Shown: positions 8,961-17,691 of the stretch, in pieces
How the letters are laid out: each line of letters opens with the position of its first letter
Position numbering within the stretch: the stretch's first letter is position 1
Source of the DNA: Pseudomonas fluorescens
GTDB taxonomy: Bacteria; Pseudomonadota; Gammaproteobacteria; Pseudomonadales; Pseudomonadaceae
Assembly (NCBI RefSeq): GCF_001708445.1
Contig: NZ_CP015637.1
Coordinates: forward strand, 496,001-560,000
Direction of reading: 5' to 3'
Length of the DNA stretch: 64,000 nucleotides
Made by a program: the position numbers and the translations under genes
The notes under the pieces: generated by a model
What the model saw: only the letters and a program-made list of their open reading frames with translations
Told to the model about the DNA's origin: nothing
Database searches by the model: none

Positions 8961-8968
8961 GTGGAGGC

Positions 8969-10621
8969 TTACAGCAAGATGGTACGGATGTCGTTCAACA
9001 GCTGGCTCAGGCGCTGGGTGAAGCGCGCAGCGGCCGCGCCGTTGATCACACGGTGATCGTAGGACAACGACAGTGGCAGCATCAGCTTCGGCTGGAACGC
9101 TTTACCATCCCAGACAGGCTGGATAGTGGCCTTGGACACGCCCAGGATCGCCACTTCCGGCGCGTTGACGATTGGCGTGAAGCCAGTGCCGCCAATGTGA
9201 CCGAGGCTGGAGATGGTGAAGCAAGCGCCTTGCATGTCGTCGGCGGTGAGCTTTTTGTCGCGGGCCTTGGCCGCCAGCGCAGCAGCCTCGGCCGCAAGTT
9301 GCAGCAGGCTCTTCTGGTCGACGTTCTTGATGACCGGTACCAGCAGGCCATCCGGGGTGTCGACCGCAAAGCCGATATGCACGTACTTCTTGCGAATGAT
9401 CGCCTTGCCGCTTGGGGCCAGCGAACTGTTGAAGTCCGGCAGCTCCTTGAGCAGGTGCGCGCAGGCCTTGAGCAGCAGTGGCAGCACGGTCAGTTTTACA
9501 CCAGCCTTCTCGGCCACGGCTTTCTGCGCAACGCGGAAAGCTTCGAGGTCGGTGATGTCAGCCTGGTCGAACTGGGTCACGTGCGGGATGTTCAGCCAGC
9601 TGCGGTGCAGGCTCGACGCGCCGATCTGCATCAGGCGGGTCATCGGCACTTCTTCGGTCTCGCCGAAGCGGCTGAAGTCCACGACCGGGATCGGTGGAAT
9701 GCCCGCGCCGCCAGTAGCAGTGCCGGCAGCCGGAGCTTCCTTGGCTTTCTGCATCATGGCCTTGACGTAGACCTGCACGTCTTCCTTCAGCACCCGACCG
9801 TGTGGGCCGGTGGCCGATACGGCGCTCAGCTCGACGCCGAATTCACGCGCCAGTTGGCGAACCGCCGGGCCTGCGTGGACCTTGGCACCGCTTGGCGCAG
9901 GTGCGGCAGCAGCCGGGGCCGGAGCGGCCTCGGCTTTTGCAGCAGGTGCAGGGGCGGCGGCGGCCGGAGCGGCTTCAGCCTTGGCGGCCGGGGCGGCAGC
10001 GGGTGCTGGAGCCGCAGCCGGTGCAGCGCCTTGGACTTTCAGCTTAAGGATGAAGTCGCCAGTGCCGACTTCGTCTTCCAGCTTGACCGCGATGCTTTCC
10101 ACCACGCCGGCAGCCGGCGATGGGATTTCCATCGAGGCCTTGTCGGACTCCAGGGTGATCAGCGACTGGTCGGCTTCGACGGTGTCGCCGACCTTGACCA
10201 GCAGCTCGATGATCTTGGCCTTGCCCGACGAGCCGATGTCTGGAACATGAATGTCCTGGACAGTGGCGGCGGCAGGTGCAGCCGCAGCTGCCGGGGCTGC
10301 AGGAGCCTCGGCAGCCGCCGGTTTTTCAGCGGGGGCAGGTGCAGCAGCGGCAGCAGGAGCCGCTGCCGCAGGGGCCGCATCGGCGGCGCCTTCGATTTCC
10401 AGCTCCAGCAGTTCGTCGCCTTCTTTAAGGCGGTCGCCCAGCTTCACTTTCAGGCTCTTGACCACGCCGGCCTTGGGAGCAGGGATTTCCATGCTCGCCT
10501 TGTCCGATTCCAGGGTCAGGATGCTCTGGTCGGCTTCGACGGTGTCGCCGACCTTCACAAACAGCTCGATTACTTCACCTTCACCGCTGCCGATGTCAGG
10601 TACGCGAATGAGTTCGCTCAC
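8969..10621 (-). CDS. aceF: Pyruvate dehydrogenase E2, dihydrolipoamide acetyltransferase
   Basis: Core of the pyruvate dehydrogenase complex; it moves the acetyl group from E1 to coenzyme A. The 550-residue protein has two lipoyl domains, with the lipoylated lysines Lys41 and Lys161 in ESDKASMEIP, joined by Ala/Pro-rich flexible linkers. A peripheral subunit-binding domain follows (GPAVRQLAREFGVEL), then the catalytic domain with DHRVINGAAAARF holding the active-site His. E. coli has three lipoyl domains; two is normal for Pseudomonas. It follows aceE after an 11-base gap and shares its promoter. Confidence 0.97.
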   Translation of the reverse strand: MSELIRVPDIGSGEGEVIELFVKVGDTVEADQSILTLESDKASMEIPAPKAGVVKSLKVKLGDRLKEGDELLELEIEGAADAAPAAAAPAAAAAPAPAEKPAAAEAPAAPAAAAAPAAATVQDIHVPDIGSSGKAKIIELLVKVGDTVEADQSLITLESDKASMEIPSPAAGVVESIAVKLEDEVGTGDFILKLKVQGAAPAAAPAPAAAPAAKAEAAPAAAAPAPAAKAEAAPAPAAAAPAPSGAKVHAGPAVRQLAREFGVELSAVSATGPHGRVLKEDVQVYVKAMMQKAKEAPAAGTATGGAGIPPIPVVDFSRFGETEEVPMTRLMQIGASSLHRSWLNIPHVTQFDQADITDLEAFRVAQKAVAEKAGVKLTVLPLLLKACAHLLKELPDFNSSLAPSGKAIIRKKYVHIGFAVDTPDGLLVPVIKNVDQKSLLQLAAEAAALAAKARDKKLTADDMQGACFTISSLGHIGGTGFTPIVNAPEVAILGVSKATIQPVWDGKAFQPKLMLPLSLSYDHRVINGAAAARFTQRLSQLLNDIRTILL

Positions 10622-10632
10622 AAAAAGTCTCC

Positions 10633-13278
10633 TCAGCAGTCCAGTGGGTTGCGTTTTTCCGGGTTGATCCCGAACTTGACGATAGCGTCAGCCACCACCT
10701 TAGGTTCGATCTCACCACGGTCAGCCAAGGCTTCCAGGGCTGCCAACACCACGAAATGACGGTCGACTTCGAAGAAGTGACGCAGCTTCTTGCGGCTGTC
10801 ACTGCGGCCGAAACCGTCGGTGCCCAGGACTTTGAATTCCTTGGACGGGACCCACTGGCGAATTTGTTCAGCAAACAGCTTCATGTAGTCGGTGGAGGCA
10901 ATGACAGGGCCCTTACGGCCGGTCAGGCACTCTTCGACATAGCTCTGCGCAGGCTTCTGGCCTGGGTGCAGGCGGTTGTTGCGCTCGACGGCCAGGCCAT
11001 CGCGACGCAGTTCGTTGAAGCTGGTCACGCTCCATACGTCGGCGCCGACGTTGAACTCGTCACGCAGGATCTTCGCCGCTTCACGCACTTCGCGCAGGAT
11101 GGTGCCGGAGCCCATCAGTTGCACGTGGTGTGCCGCTTCCTTGGTGTCTTCTTCGAGCAGGTACATGCCCTTGATGATGCCTTCCTCCACGCCGGCCGGC
11201 ATGGCTGGCTGCTGGTAGGATTCGTTCATCACGGTGATGTAGTAGAAAACGTCCTGCTGCTCTTCGGTCATCTTCTTCATGCCGTCCTGGATGATCACCG
11301 CCAGCTCATAGCCGTAGGTTGGATCAAAGGTGCGGCAGTTCGGGATGGTGGCAGCCAGGATGTGGCTGTGACCGTCTTCGTGTTGCAGGCCTTCGCCGTT
11401 CAGCGTGGTACGGCCGGCGGTACCGCCGATCAGGAAACCACGGGTACGGCTGTCGCCGGCAGCCCAGGCCAGGTCGCCGATACGCTGGAAGCCGAACATC
11501 GAGTAGAAGATGTAGAACGGCAGCATTGGCTGGTTGTGGCTGGAGTACGAAGTACCGGCAGCGATGAAGGAGCTCATGGCGCCCGCTTCGTTGATGCCTT
11601 CTTCGAGGATCTGGCCCTTCTTGTCTTCCTTGTAGAACATCACCTGGTCTTTATCGACTGGCTCGTAGAGCTGGCCGACGGAGGAGTAGATGCCCAACTG
11701 ACGGAACATGCCTTCCATACCGAAGGTACGGGCTTCGTCCGGGATGATCGGCACGATACGCGAGCCGATTTCCTTGTCCTTGACCAGCTGCGCGAGGATC
11801 CGCACGAAGGCCATGGTGGTGGAGATTTCACGGTCGCCCGAGCCGTCCAGGATTGCCTTGAGGGTATCCAGTGGCGGTGTCGGGATGGTGAAGCTCTTGA
11901 CGCGGCGCTGTGGCACGAAGCCACCCAGTGCGGCACGACGCTCGCTCAGGTAGCGGGCTTCGGCGCTGTTCGGCTCCGGCTTGAAGAACGGCAGGTTTTC
12001 CAGCTCTTCGTCTTTGACGGGAATGTCGAAGCGGTCGCGGAACAACTTCAGGCTGTCGACATCGACTTTCTTGGTGTTGTGCGCAGTGTTTTTCGCTTCG
12101 CCGGCACCGGTGCCATAACCCTTGATGGTCTTGGCCAGGATGACGGTGGGTTGTTCCTTGTGGTTGACCGCTTCGTGGTACGCCGCGTAGACCTTGTACG
12201 GGTCGTGGCCGCCACGGTTGAGTTTCCAGATCTCGTCGTCGGACAGGTCTTCAACCATCGCCTTGAGTTCAGGCGTGTTGAAGAAGTGCTCACGCACGAA
12301 TGCGCCGTCTTTGGCCTTGTAGTTCTGGTACTCGCCGTCGATGACTTCGTCCATGCGACGTTGCAGGATGCCGTCGACGTCCTTGGCCAGCAGTGGGTCC
12401 CAGAAACGGCCCCAGATGACTTTGGTCACGTTCCATTGGGCACCACGGAACACGCCTTCGAGTTCCTGGATGATCTTGCCGTTGCCGCGAACCGGGCCGT
12501 CGAGGCGCTGCAGGTTGCAGTTGATGACGAAGATCAGGTTGTCCAGCTTCTCGCGGCCGGCCAGGGAGATGGCACCCAGGGATTCCGGCTCGTCACACTC
12601 GCCGTCGCCCAGGAAGCACCAGACTTTCTGCTTGCCTGCCGGGATGAAGCCACGGGCTTCCAGGTACTTCATGAAACGTGCCTGGTAGATCGCCTGGATC
12701 GGGCCCAGGCCCATGGATACAGTCGGGAACTGCCAGAAATCTGGCATCAGCCACGGGTGCGGGTACGACGACAGGCCGTTACCGTCCACTTCCTGGCGGA
12801 AGTTGTTCATGTGTTCTTCGGTGATGCGGCCTTCCATGAACGCACGGGCGTAGACGCCTGGCGAGGTGTGGCCCTGGAAGTAGATCAGGTCGCCGCCGTG
12901 TTCTTCGGTCGGGGCCTGGAAGAAGTAGTTGAAGCCGATGTCATACAGGGTGGCGCTGGAAGCGAAGCTGGAGATGTGACCGCCCAGGTCAGAATCTTTC
13001 AAGTTCGTGCGCATTACCATCGCCATGGCGTTCCAACGTACCAGCGAGCGAATGCGGCGTTCCATGAACAGGTCGCCAGGCATGCGTGCTTCGTGGGTAA
13101 CGGGGATGGTGTTGCGGTACGGCGTGGTGATGGCGTAGGGCAGTTGCGAGCCGCTGCGGGTCGCGAGTTCGCCCATACGGGTCATCAGGTAGTGAGCACG
13201 GTCTTCGCCTTCTTTGTCGAGAACCGATTCCAGGGCGTCCAGCCATTCCTGGGTTTCGACGGGATCGAGGTCTTGCAT
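10633..13278 (-). CDS. aceE: Pyruvate dehydrogenase E1 (homodimeric type)
   Basis: Thiamine-diphosphate enzyme that decarboxylates pyruvate and acetylates the E2 lipoyl group. The GDGECDEPESLG...INCN segment is the ThDP-binding motif, and the length (881 residues) fits the homodimeric E1 of gamma-proteobacteria. I chose the ATG at 13278 (MQDLDPVETQEW), which matches the usual start and has CTGGAG upstream. An in-frame ATG at 13353 would add 25 residues (MSSAHKASRK) with no good ribosome-binding site. It heads the aceE-aceF operon. The upstream region carries two GntR-type palindromes and a candidate sigma70 promoter. Confidence 0.95.
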   Translation of the reverse strand: MQDLDPVETQEWLDALESVLDKEGEDRAHYLMTRMGELATRSGSQLPYAITTPYRNTIPVTHEARMPGDLFMERRIRSLVRWNAMAMVMRTNLKDSDLGGHISSFASSATLYDIGFNYFFQAPTEEHGGDLIYFQGHTSPGVYARAFMEGRITEEHMNNFRQEVDGNGLSSYPHPWLMPDFWQFPTVSMGLGPIQAIYQARFMKYLEARGFIPAGKQKVWCFLGDGECDEPESLGAISLAGREKLDNLIFVINCNLQRLDGPVRGNGKIIQELEGVFRGAQWNVTKVIWGRFWDPLLAKDVDGILQRRMDEVIDGEYQNYKAKDGAFVREHFFNTPELKAMVEDLSDDEIWKLNRGGHDPYKVYAAYHEAVNHKEQPTVILAKTIKGYGTGAGEAKNTAHNTKKVDVDSLKLFRDRFDIPVKDEELENLPFFKPEPNSAEARYLSERRAALGGFVPQRRVKSFTIPTPPLDTLKAILDGSGDREISTTMAFVRILAQLVKDKEIGSRIVPIIPDEARTFGMEGMFRQLGIYSSVGQLYEPVDKDQVMFYKEDKKGQILEEGINEAGAMSSFIAAGTSYSSHNQPMLPFYIFYSMFGFQRIGDLAWAAGDSRTRGFLIGGTAGRTTLNGEGLQHEDGHSHILAATIPNCRTFDPTYGYELAVIIQDGMKKMTEEQQDVFYYITVMNESYQQPAMPAGVEEGIIKGMYLLEEDTKEAAHHVQLMGSGTILREVREAAKILRDEFNVGADVWSVTSFNELRRDGLAVERNNRLHPGQKPAQSYVEECLTGRKGPVIASTDYMKLFAEQIRQWVPSKEFKVLGTDGFGRSDSRKKLRHFFEVDRHFVVLAALEALADRGEIEPKVVADAIVKFGINPEKRNPLDC

Positions 13279-13388
13279 GGCTTGCTCCAGGGCGGAAAGG
13301 CTACCAGAATCGGTTGCCTGAAGTTTGCGACTGGCCTTGTGGGCAGACGACATAAATTCTTGGATGGCCGAAGGTTGCTTCGGCGTCC

Positions 13389-13403
13389 TGTAGTTTTACT
13401 ACA
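13389..13403. promoter_or_regulatory. Candidate GntR/FadR-type operator, promoter-distal site
   Basis: TGTAGTTTTACTACA is a perfect 6-3-6 palindrome that fits the T-N-G-T-N3-A-C-N-A pattern of FadR-subfamily GntR regulators, the subfamily that includes PdhR. It lies about 21-35 bases after the predicted aceE transcription start. The binding protein is not encoded in the window. Confidence 0.6.
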
Positions 13404-13430
13404 AATCGTCGGCCATTTCAGCCTTTCGAA

Positions 13431-13458
13431 TGTATATACGAGTAGTAAAACTACACAA
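13431..13458 (-). promoter_or_regulatory. Candidate sigma70 promoter of aceE-aceF
   Basis: Read on the minus strand, TTGTGT (13453-13458) is separated by 16 bases from TATACA (13431-13436). Transcription would start near 13424, giving a leader of about 145 bases before the aceE ATG at 13278. The spacer contains one operator-like palindrome. Confidence 0.5.
13442..13454. promoter_or_regulatory. Candidate GntR/FadR-type operator inside the promoter
   Basis: GTAGTAAAACTAC is a perfect 5-3-5 palindrome of the same class as the site centred 52 bases away. It fills most of the gap between the predicted -35 and -10 boxes, so a bound protein would block RNA polymerase. Confidence 0.6.
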
Positions 13459-13661
13459 GACTGAGCGGATTGCTCGGTCTGATCGGTGAGCATAATCGTT
13501 ATTGTTGATCTTTTGCGAACAAGAAAAGGTAGAAGTTTAATGTTGCCTGCCAAAATTAATGTTTTTTCAGCTATTTCTAACTTTTGTTCGACAGTCCTCC
13601 ATCGAGCGCGCTGCCTGCGTTCACAGCAACAAGCCGTTTACGCGCCGATCAAGGATAGACC

Positions 13662-16601
13662 ATGAGCCTTCCAACGCTGGCCGAACTACCGGCCATTCTC
13701 TTGCCATTTGCCAGCCGGGCCGAGCAGTCATTTCGTGACGCAGTGGCCGCGCTGGATGACGATCATGGCCTTTCTGCGTGGACGCCGCAACGGTGGGCCG
13801 ACTTCGCCCGGGTGTGCGCCGCCAGTGACTTTGTGATTGAACAGAGTGTTCGTGACCCTTTGATGTTGCTGGAACTGGTGGCATGGGGCGAACTGGACCG
13901 CGGCTTTGCGCCGGGCGAGCTGTGCGGGCAGATTGCCGGTGCGGTGCAACAAGCTGAAACAGAAGATGAACTGGGCCGCGTCTTGCGTCGCCAGCGTACC
14001 CGCCAGCAAGTGCGCATCATCTGGCGCGACCTGACTCGCCAGGCCGACCTGGTGCAAACCTGCCGCGACCTTTCCGACATGGCCGACGCCAGCATCGACC
14101 AGGCCTACCAATGGCTGTACCAGCGTCACTGCGTGCAGTTCGGCACGCCGACCGGCCGGCGCAGTGGTGAGGCCCAGCAAATGGTGATCCTCGGCATGGG
14201 CAAGCTCGGTGCGGTGGAGCTGAACCTGTCATCGGATATCGACCTGATCTTCGCCTACCCCGAAGGCGGTGAGACGGTGGGCGTCAAGCGCGCCCTGGAT
14301 AACCAGGAATTTTTTATCCGGCTTGGTCAAAAATTGATCAAGGCTCTCGACCCGATGACCGTCGACGGTTTTGTCTTTCGCGTCGATATGCGCCTGCGCC
14401 CCTACGGTTCGGCCGGCGCCTTGGTGCTCAGCTTCAATGCGCTGGAGCAGTACTACCAGGACCAGGGCCGCGACTGGGAACGCTACGCCATGATCAAGGC
14501 GCGGGTGGTGGCTGGCGACCAGGTGGCCGGCGCGCAACTGCTGGATATGCTGCGTCCGTTCGTCTATCGCCGTTACCTGGACTTTTCCGCCATCGAAGCG
14601 CTGCGCACCATGAAGCAGCTGATCCAGCAGGAGGTGCGGCGCAAGGGCATGGCCGAAAACATCAAACTGGGCTCGGGCGGCATCCGTGAAGTGGAGTTTA
14701 TTGCCCAGGCGTTCCAGTTGATCCACGGTGGTCGCGACCTCAGCCTGCAGCAGCGGCCGTTGCTCAAGGTCCTCGGCACCCTGGAAGGCCAGGGCTACCT
14801 GCCACCGGCGGTGATCGCCGAGTTACGCAATGGCTATGAATTCCTGCGTTACACCGAACACGCGATCCAGGCGATTGCCGACCGTCAGACGCAAATGCTC
14901 CCGGACAGCCCCGAAGACCAGGCGCGCATTGCCTTTATGCTCGGGTTTTCCGATTGGGCCACCTTCCATGCGCGCTTGATGTATTGGCGTGGTCGCGTGG
15001 ATTGGCATTTCCGCCAGGTGATTGCCGACCCGGATGAAGAAGAAGGCGAAGAGAGCGAATTGGTCGTCGGCGGAGAATGGCTGCCGCTGTGGGAAGAGTC
15101 CCAGGATGAAGACGCCGCCTGCCGCCAGCTCGCCGAAGGCGGTTTCAGCGACGCTCCCAAGGCCCTCAAAGCCTTGGCCGGCCTGCGCGGCAGTCCGCAA
15201 CTGCGTGCCATGCAGCGCCTGGGTCGCGAGCGCCTGGATGCGTTTATCCCGCGCCTGCTGGCCCAGGCTGTCGAGCACGCCAACCCCGACCTGGTGCTGG
15301 AACGTGTACTGCCGCTGGTGGAGGCCGTCGCGCGGCGTTCGGCTTACCTGGTCTTGCTCACGGAAAACCCCGACGCCTTGCGCCGCCTGCTGACCCTGTG
15401 CGCCGCCAGCCCGTGGATCGCCGAACAGATCACACGCTTTCCGCTGCTATTGGATGAGTTGCTCAATGAAGGTCGCCTGTTCAAGCCGCCCTTGGCGCCC
15501 GAACTCGCCGCCGAGCTGCGCGAGCGCCTCACGCGCATTCCCGAGGATGACTTGGAGCAGCAGATGGAAGCCTTGCGCCACTTCAAGCTGGCCCACCGCC
15601 TGCGCGTCGCCGCCTCGGAAATCGCCGGCAGCCTGCCCTTGATGAAAGTCAGCGACTACCTGACCTGGCTCGCCGAAGCCATCCTCGAACAGGTGCTGGC
15701 CCTGGCCTGGCGCCAGACCGTCGCGCGCCACGGCTCGCCGCAACGGCTGGACGGCACCCTGTGCGATCCTGGGTTCATCATTGTCGGTTATGGGAAAGTC
15801 GGCGGTATCGAACTGGGGCATGGTTCGGACCTGGACCTGGTGTTTATCCACGACGGCGACCCGCAGGCCGAAACCGACGGTGCCAAGCCGATCGACGGGG
15901 CGCAGTTCTTTACGCGCCTGGGCCAGCGGATCATCCACCTGCTGACCACCCAGACCAACTCCGGCCAACTATATGAAGTAGACATGCGCCTGCGACCGTC
16001 CGGCGCATCCGGCCTGCTGGTGAGTTCGCTTGGGGCGTTCGCGCGCTATCAGGAAAACGAAGCCTGGACCTGGGAACATCAGGCGCTGATACGTGCGCGG
16101 GTGCTGGTGGGCAGCCCGGATGTCGGCCAGGCCTTCGAGCAAGTGCGGGCCAAGGTGCTGGGGCGTGAACGGGACCTGGTGAAGCTGCGCCAGGAGGTCA
16201 GCGAGATGCGCGCCAAGATGCGTGACAACCTGGGGACCAAGTCGACGGTGGCCGGTACCGGCGCCAATGCCTTCGAACCCACGGTGGTGTTCGACCTCAA
16301 GCAGGACGCTGGAGGTATCGTGGATATTGAATTTATGGTGCAATACGCCGCTTTGGCGTGGTCTGCGCAACATCCATCGTTGCTGCGCTACACCGACAAT
16401 ATCCGCATTCTGGAGGGCTTGGAGCAGGTAGGGTTGATGCCTGCCGCCGATGCCCATTTGCTGCGCGAGGTGTATAAAGCCTACCGTTCCGCCGCGCATC
16501 GCCAGGCCTTGCAGAACGAGGCCGGCACGGTGACCGGGGATCAGTTCGCCGACGAACGGCGCCAGGTGATGCGAGTCTGGCAGGAGCTGGGGTTGAGCTG
16601 A
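13662..16601 (+). CDS. glnE: Glutamine synthetase adenylyltransferase / deadenylase
   Basis: Bifunctional enzyme that adds AMP to glutamine synthetase or removes it, tuning nitrogen assimilation in response to PII. The 979-residue protein has two nucleotidyltransferase domains. The N-terminal one (adenylyl removase) shows LGMGKLGAVELNLSSDIDL near residues 170-190. The C-terminal one (adenylyl transferase) shows GYGKVGGIELGHGSDLDL near 705-725. AAGGA precedes the ATG. It is divergent from aceE with 383 bases between, and is followed by a palindrome at 16614-16637 and then waaF. Confidence 0.97.
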   Translation: MSLPTLAELPAILLPFASRAEQSFRDAVAALDDDHGLSAWTPQRWADFARVCAASDFVIEQSVRDPLMLLELVAWGELDRGFAPGELCGQIAGAVQQAETEDELGRVLRRQRTRQQVRIIWRDLTRQADLVQTCRDLSDMADASIDQAYQWLYQRHCVQFGTPTGRRSGEAQQMVILGMGKLGAVELNLSSDIDLIFAYPEGGETVGVKRALDNQEFFIRLGQKLIKALDPMTVDGFVFRVDMRLRPYGSAGALVLSFNALEQYYQDQGRDWERYAMIKARVVAGDQVAGAQLLDMLRPFVYRRYLDFSAIEALRTMKQLIQQEVRRKGMAENIKLGSGGIREVEFIAQAFQLIHGGRDLSLQQRPLLKVLGTLEGQGYLPPAVIAELRNGYEFLRYTEHAIQAIADRQTQMLPDSPEDQARIAFMLGFSDWATFHARLMYWRGRVDWHFRQVIADPDEEEGEESELVVGGEWLPLWEESQDEDAACRQLAEGGFSDAPKALKALAGLRGSPQLRAMQRLGRERLDAFIPRLLAQAVEHANPDLVLERVLPLVEAVARRSAYLVLLTENPDALRRLLTLCAASPWIAEQITRFPLLLDELLNEGRLFKPPLAPELAAELRERLTRIPEDDLEQQMEALRHFKLAHRLRVAASEIAGSLPLMKVSDYLTWLAEAILEQVLALAWRQTVARHGSPQRLDGTLCDPGFIIVGYGKVGGIELGHGSDLDLVFIHDGDPQAETDGAKPIDGAQFFTRLGQRIIHLLTTQTNSGQLYEVDMRLRPSGASGLLVSSLGAFARYQENEAWTWEHQALIRARVLVGSPDVGQAFEQVRAKVLGRERDLVKLRQEVSEMRAKMRDNLGTKSTVAGTGANAFEPTVVFDLKQDAGGIVDIEFMVQYAALAWSAQHPSLLRYTDNIRILEGLEQVGLMPAADAHLLREVYKAYRSAAHRQALQNEAGTVTGDQFADERRQVMRVWQELGLS

Positions 16602-16613
16602 AACACTATTAGG

Positions 16614-16637
16614 GCGGGGAGGCATAAGCCTCCCCGC
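16614..16637 (+). terminator. Stem-loop between glnE and waaF
   Basis: GCGGGGAGGC-ATAA-GCCTCCCCGC is a perfect 10-bp stem with a 4-base loop. It lacks a long T run, so it may attenuate rather than end transcription. It separates glnE from the LPS core operon. Confidence 0.6.
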
Positions 16638-16655
16638 ATCGTTTGTGGAAACTAA

Positions 16656-17690
16656 ATGAATATTCTGATCGTTGGGCCCAGTTGGGTCGGTGACATGGTG
16701 ATGGCACAGACACTGTTCCAGTGCCTGAAACAACGTCATCCCGACTGCCAAATCGATGTGCTCGCCCCTGAGTGGAGCCGGCCGATCCTCGAGCGCATGC
16801 CCGAGGTGCGCAAGGCCCTGAGCTTCCCGCTCGGCCACGGTGCCCTCGAGTTGGCGACTCGCCGTCGTATCGGCAAATCCCTGGCCGGCCAGTATGACCA
16901 GGCGATCCTGTTGCCCAACTCGATGAAGTCGGCCCTGGTGCCGTTTTTTGCCGGCATCCCGAAACGTACCGGCTGGCGCGGCGAGTTTCGCTACGGCCTG
17001 CTTAACGACGTGCGCAAGCTCGACAAGGCGCGCTACCCCCTGATGATCGAGCGTTTCATGGCCCTGGCCTACGCGCCCGGCGCCGAGTTGCCGACGCCGT
17101 ACCCGCGCCCGCGCCTGCGGATCGACCCAGTGACCCGCGACGCAGCCCTGGCCAAGTTCGGCCTGGCCCTTGACCGTCCGGTGCTGGCGCTGTGCCCTGG
17201 CGCCGAGTTTGGCGAGTCCAAGCGCTGGCCGTCGGAGCACTACGCCAAGGTCGCCGAGATGAAAATTCGCGAAGGCTGGCAGGTGTGGCTGTTCGGTTCG
17301 AAAAACGACCATGGGGTGGGCGAAGATATTCGCCAGCGCCTGATCCCCGGCCTGCGCGAGGAAGCGGTGAACCTCAGTGGCGACACGTCGTTGGCCGAGG
17401 CCATCGATCTGCTCTCCTGCGCGGATGCCGTGGTGTCCAACGACTCCGGGTTGATGCACGTGGCGGCGGCGCTGAATCGCCCGCTGGTGGCGGTGTATGG
17501 TTCTACGTCCCCAGGCTTTACCCCACCGTTGGCCGACCAGGTCGAAGTGGTACGCCTGGGTCTGGATTGCAGCCCGTGCTTTGAGCGCACCTGCCGTTTC
17601 GGTCACTACAACTGCCTGCGCCAGTTGCTGCCGCAGCCGGTGAGCGATGCCTTGCAGCGGTTGCAGGGCTCTGTGGTCGAGGTTCACTGA
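16656..17690 (+). CDS. waaF: ADP-heptose:LPS heptosyltransferase II
   Basis: Glycosyltransferase family 9 enzyme that adds the second heptose to the LPS inner core on the cytosolic face of the inner membrane. The start MNILIVGPSWVGDMVMAQ is the family N-terminus, and CPGAEFGESKRWP and VSNDSGLMHVAAALNRP are the conserved nucleotide-sugar regions. At 344 residues it is full length. It is the first gene of a tightly packed LPS operon; waaC starts one base after its stop. Confidence 0.97.
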   Translation: MNILIVGPSWVGDMVMAQTLFQCLKQRHPDCQIDVLAPEWSRPILERMPEVRKALSFPLGHGALELATRRRIGKSLAGQYDQAILLPNSMKSALVPFFAGIPKRTGWRGEFRYGLLNDVRKLDKARYPLMIERFMALAYAPGAELPTPYPRPRLRIDPVTRDAALAKFGLALDRPVLALCPGAEFGESKRWPSEHYAKVAEMKIREGWQVWLFGSKNDHGVGEDIRQRLIPGLREEAVNLSGDTSLAEAIDLLSCADAVVSNDSGLMHVAAALNRPLVAVYGSTSPGFTPPLADQVEVVRLGLDCSPCFERTCRFGHYNCLRQLLPQPVSDALQRLQGSVVEVH

Positions 17691-17691
17691 G

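Larger units (their letters stand above)
8662..8968. other. Spacer between aceF and dipA
   Basis: These 307 bases hold the aceF terminator structures (8869-8897 and 8934-8960) and, nearer dipA, about 200 bases in which I see no gene. The dipA promoter must lie in or near 8670-8790, but I could not identify convincing -35 and -10 boxes. Confidence 0.5.

Noticed and set aside
10260..10390. Ala-rich repeats in aceF as DNA repeats.
   Set aside because: They encode the flexible Ala/Pro linkers between lipoyl domains, a normal feature of E2.
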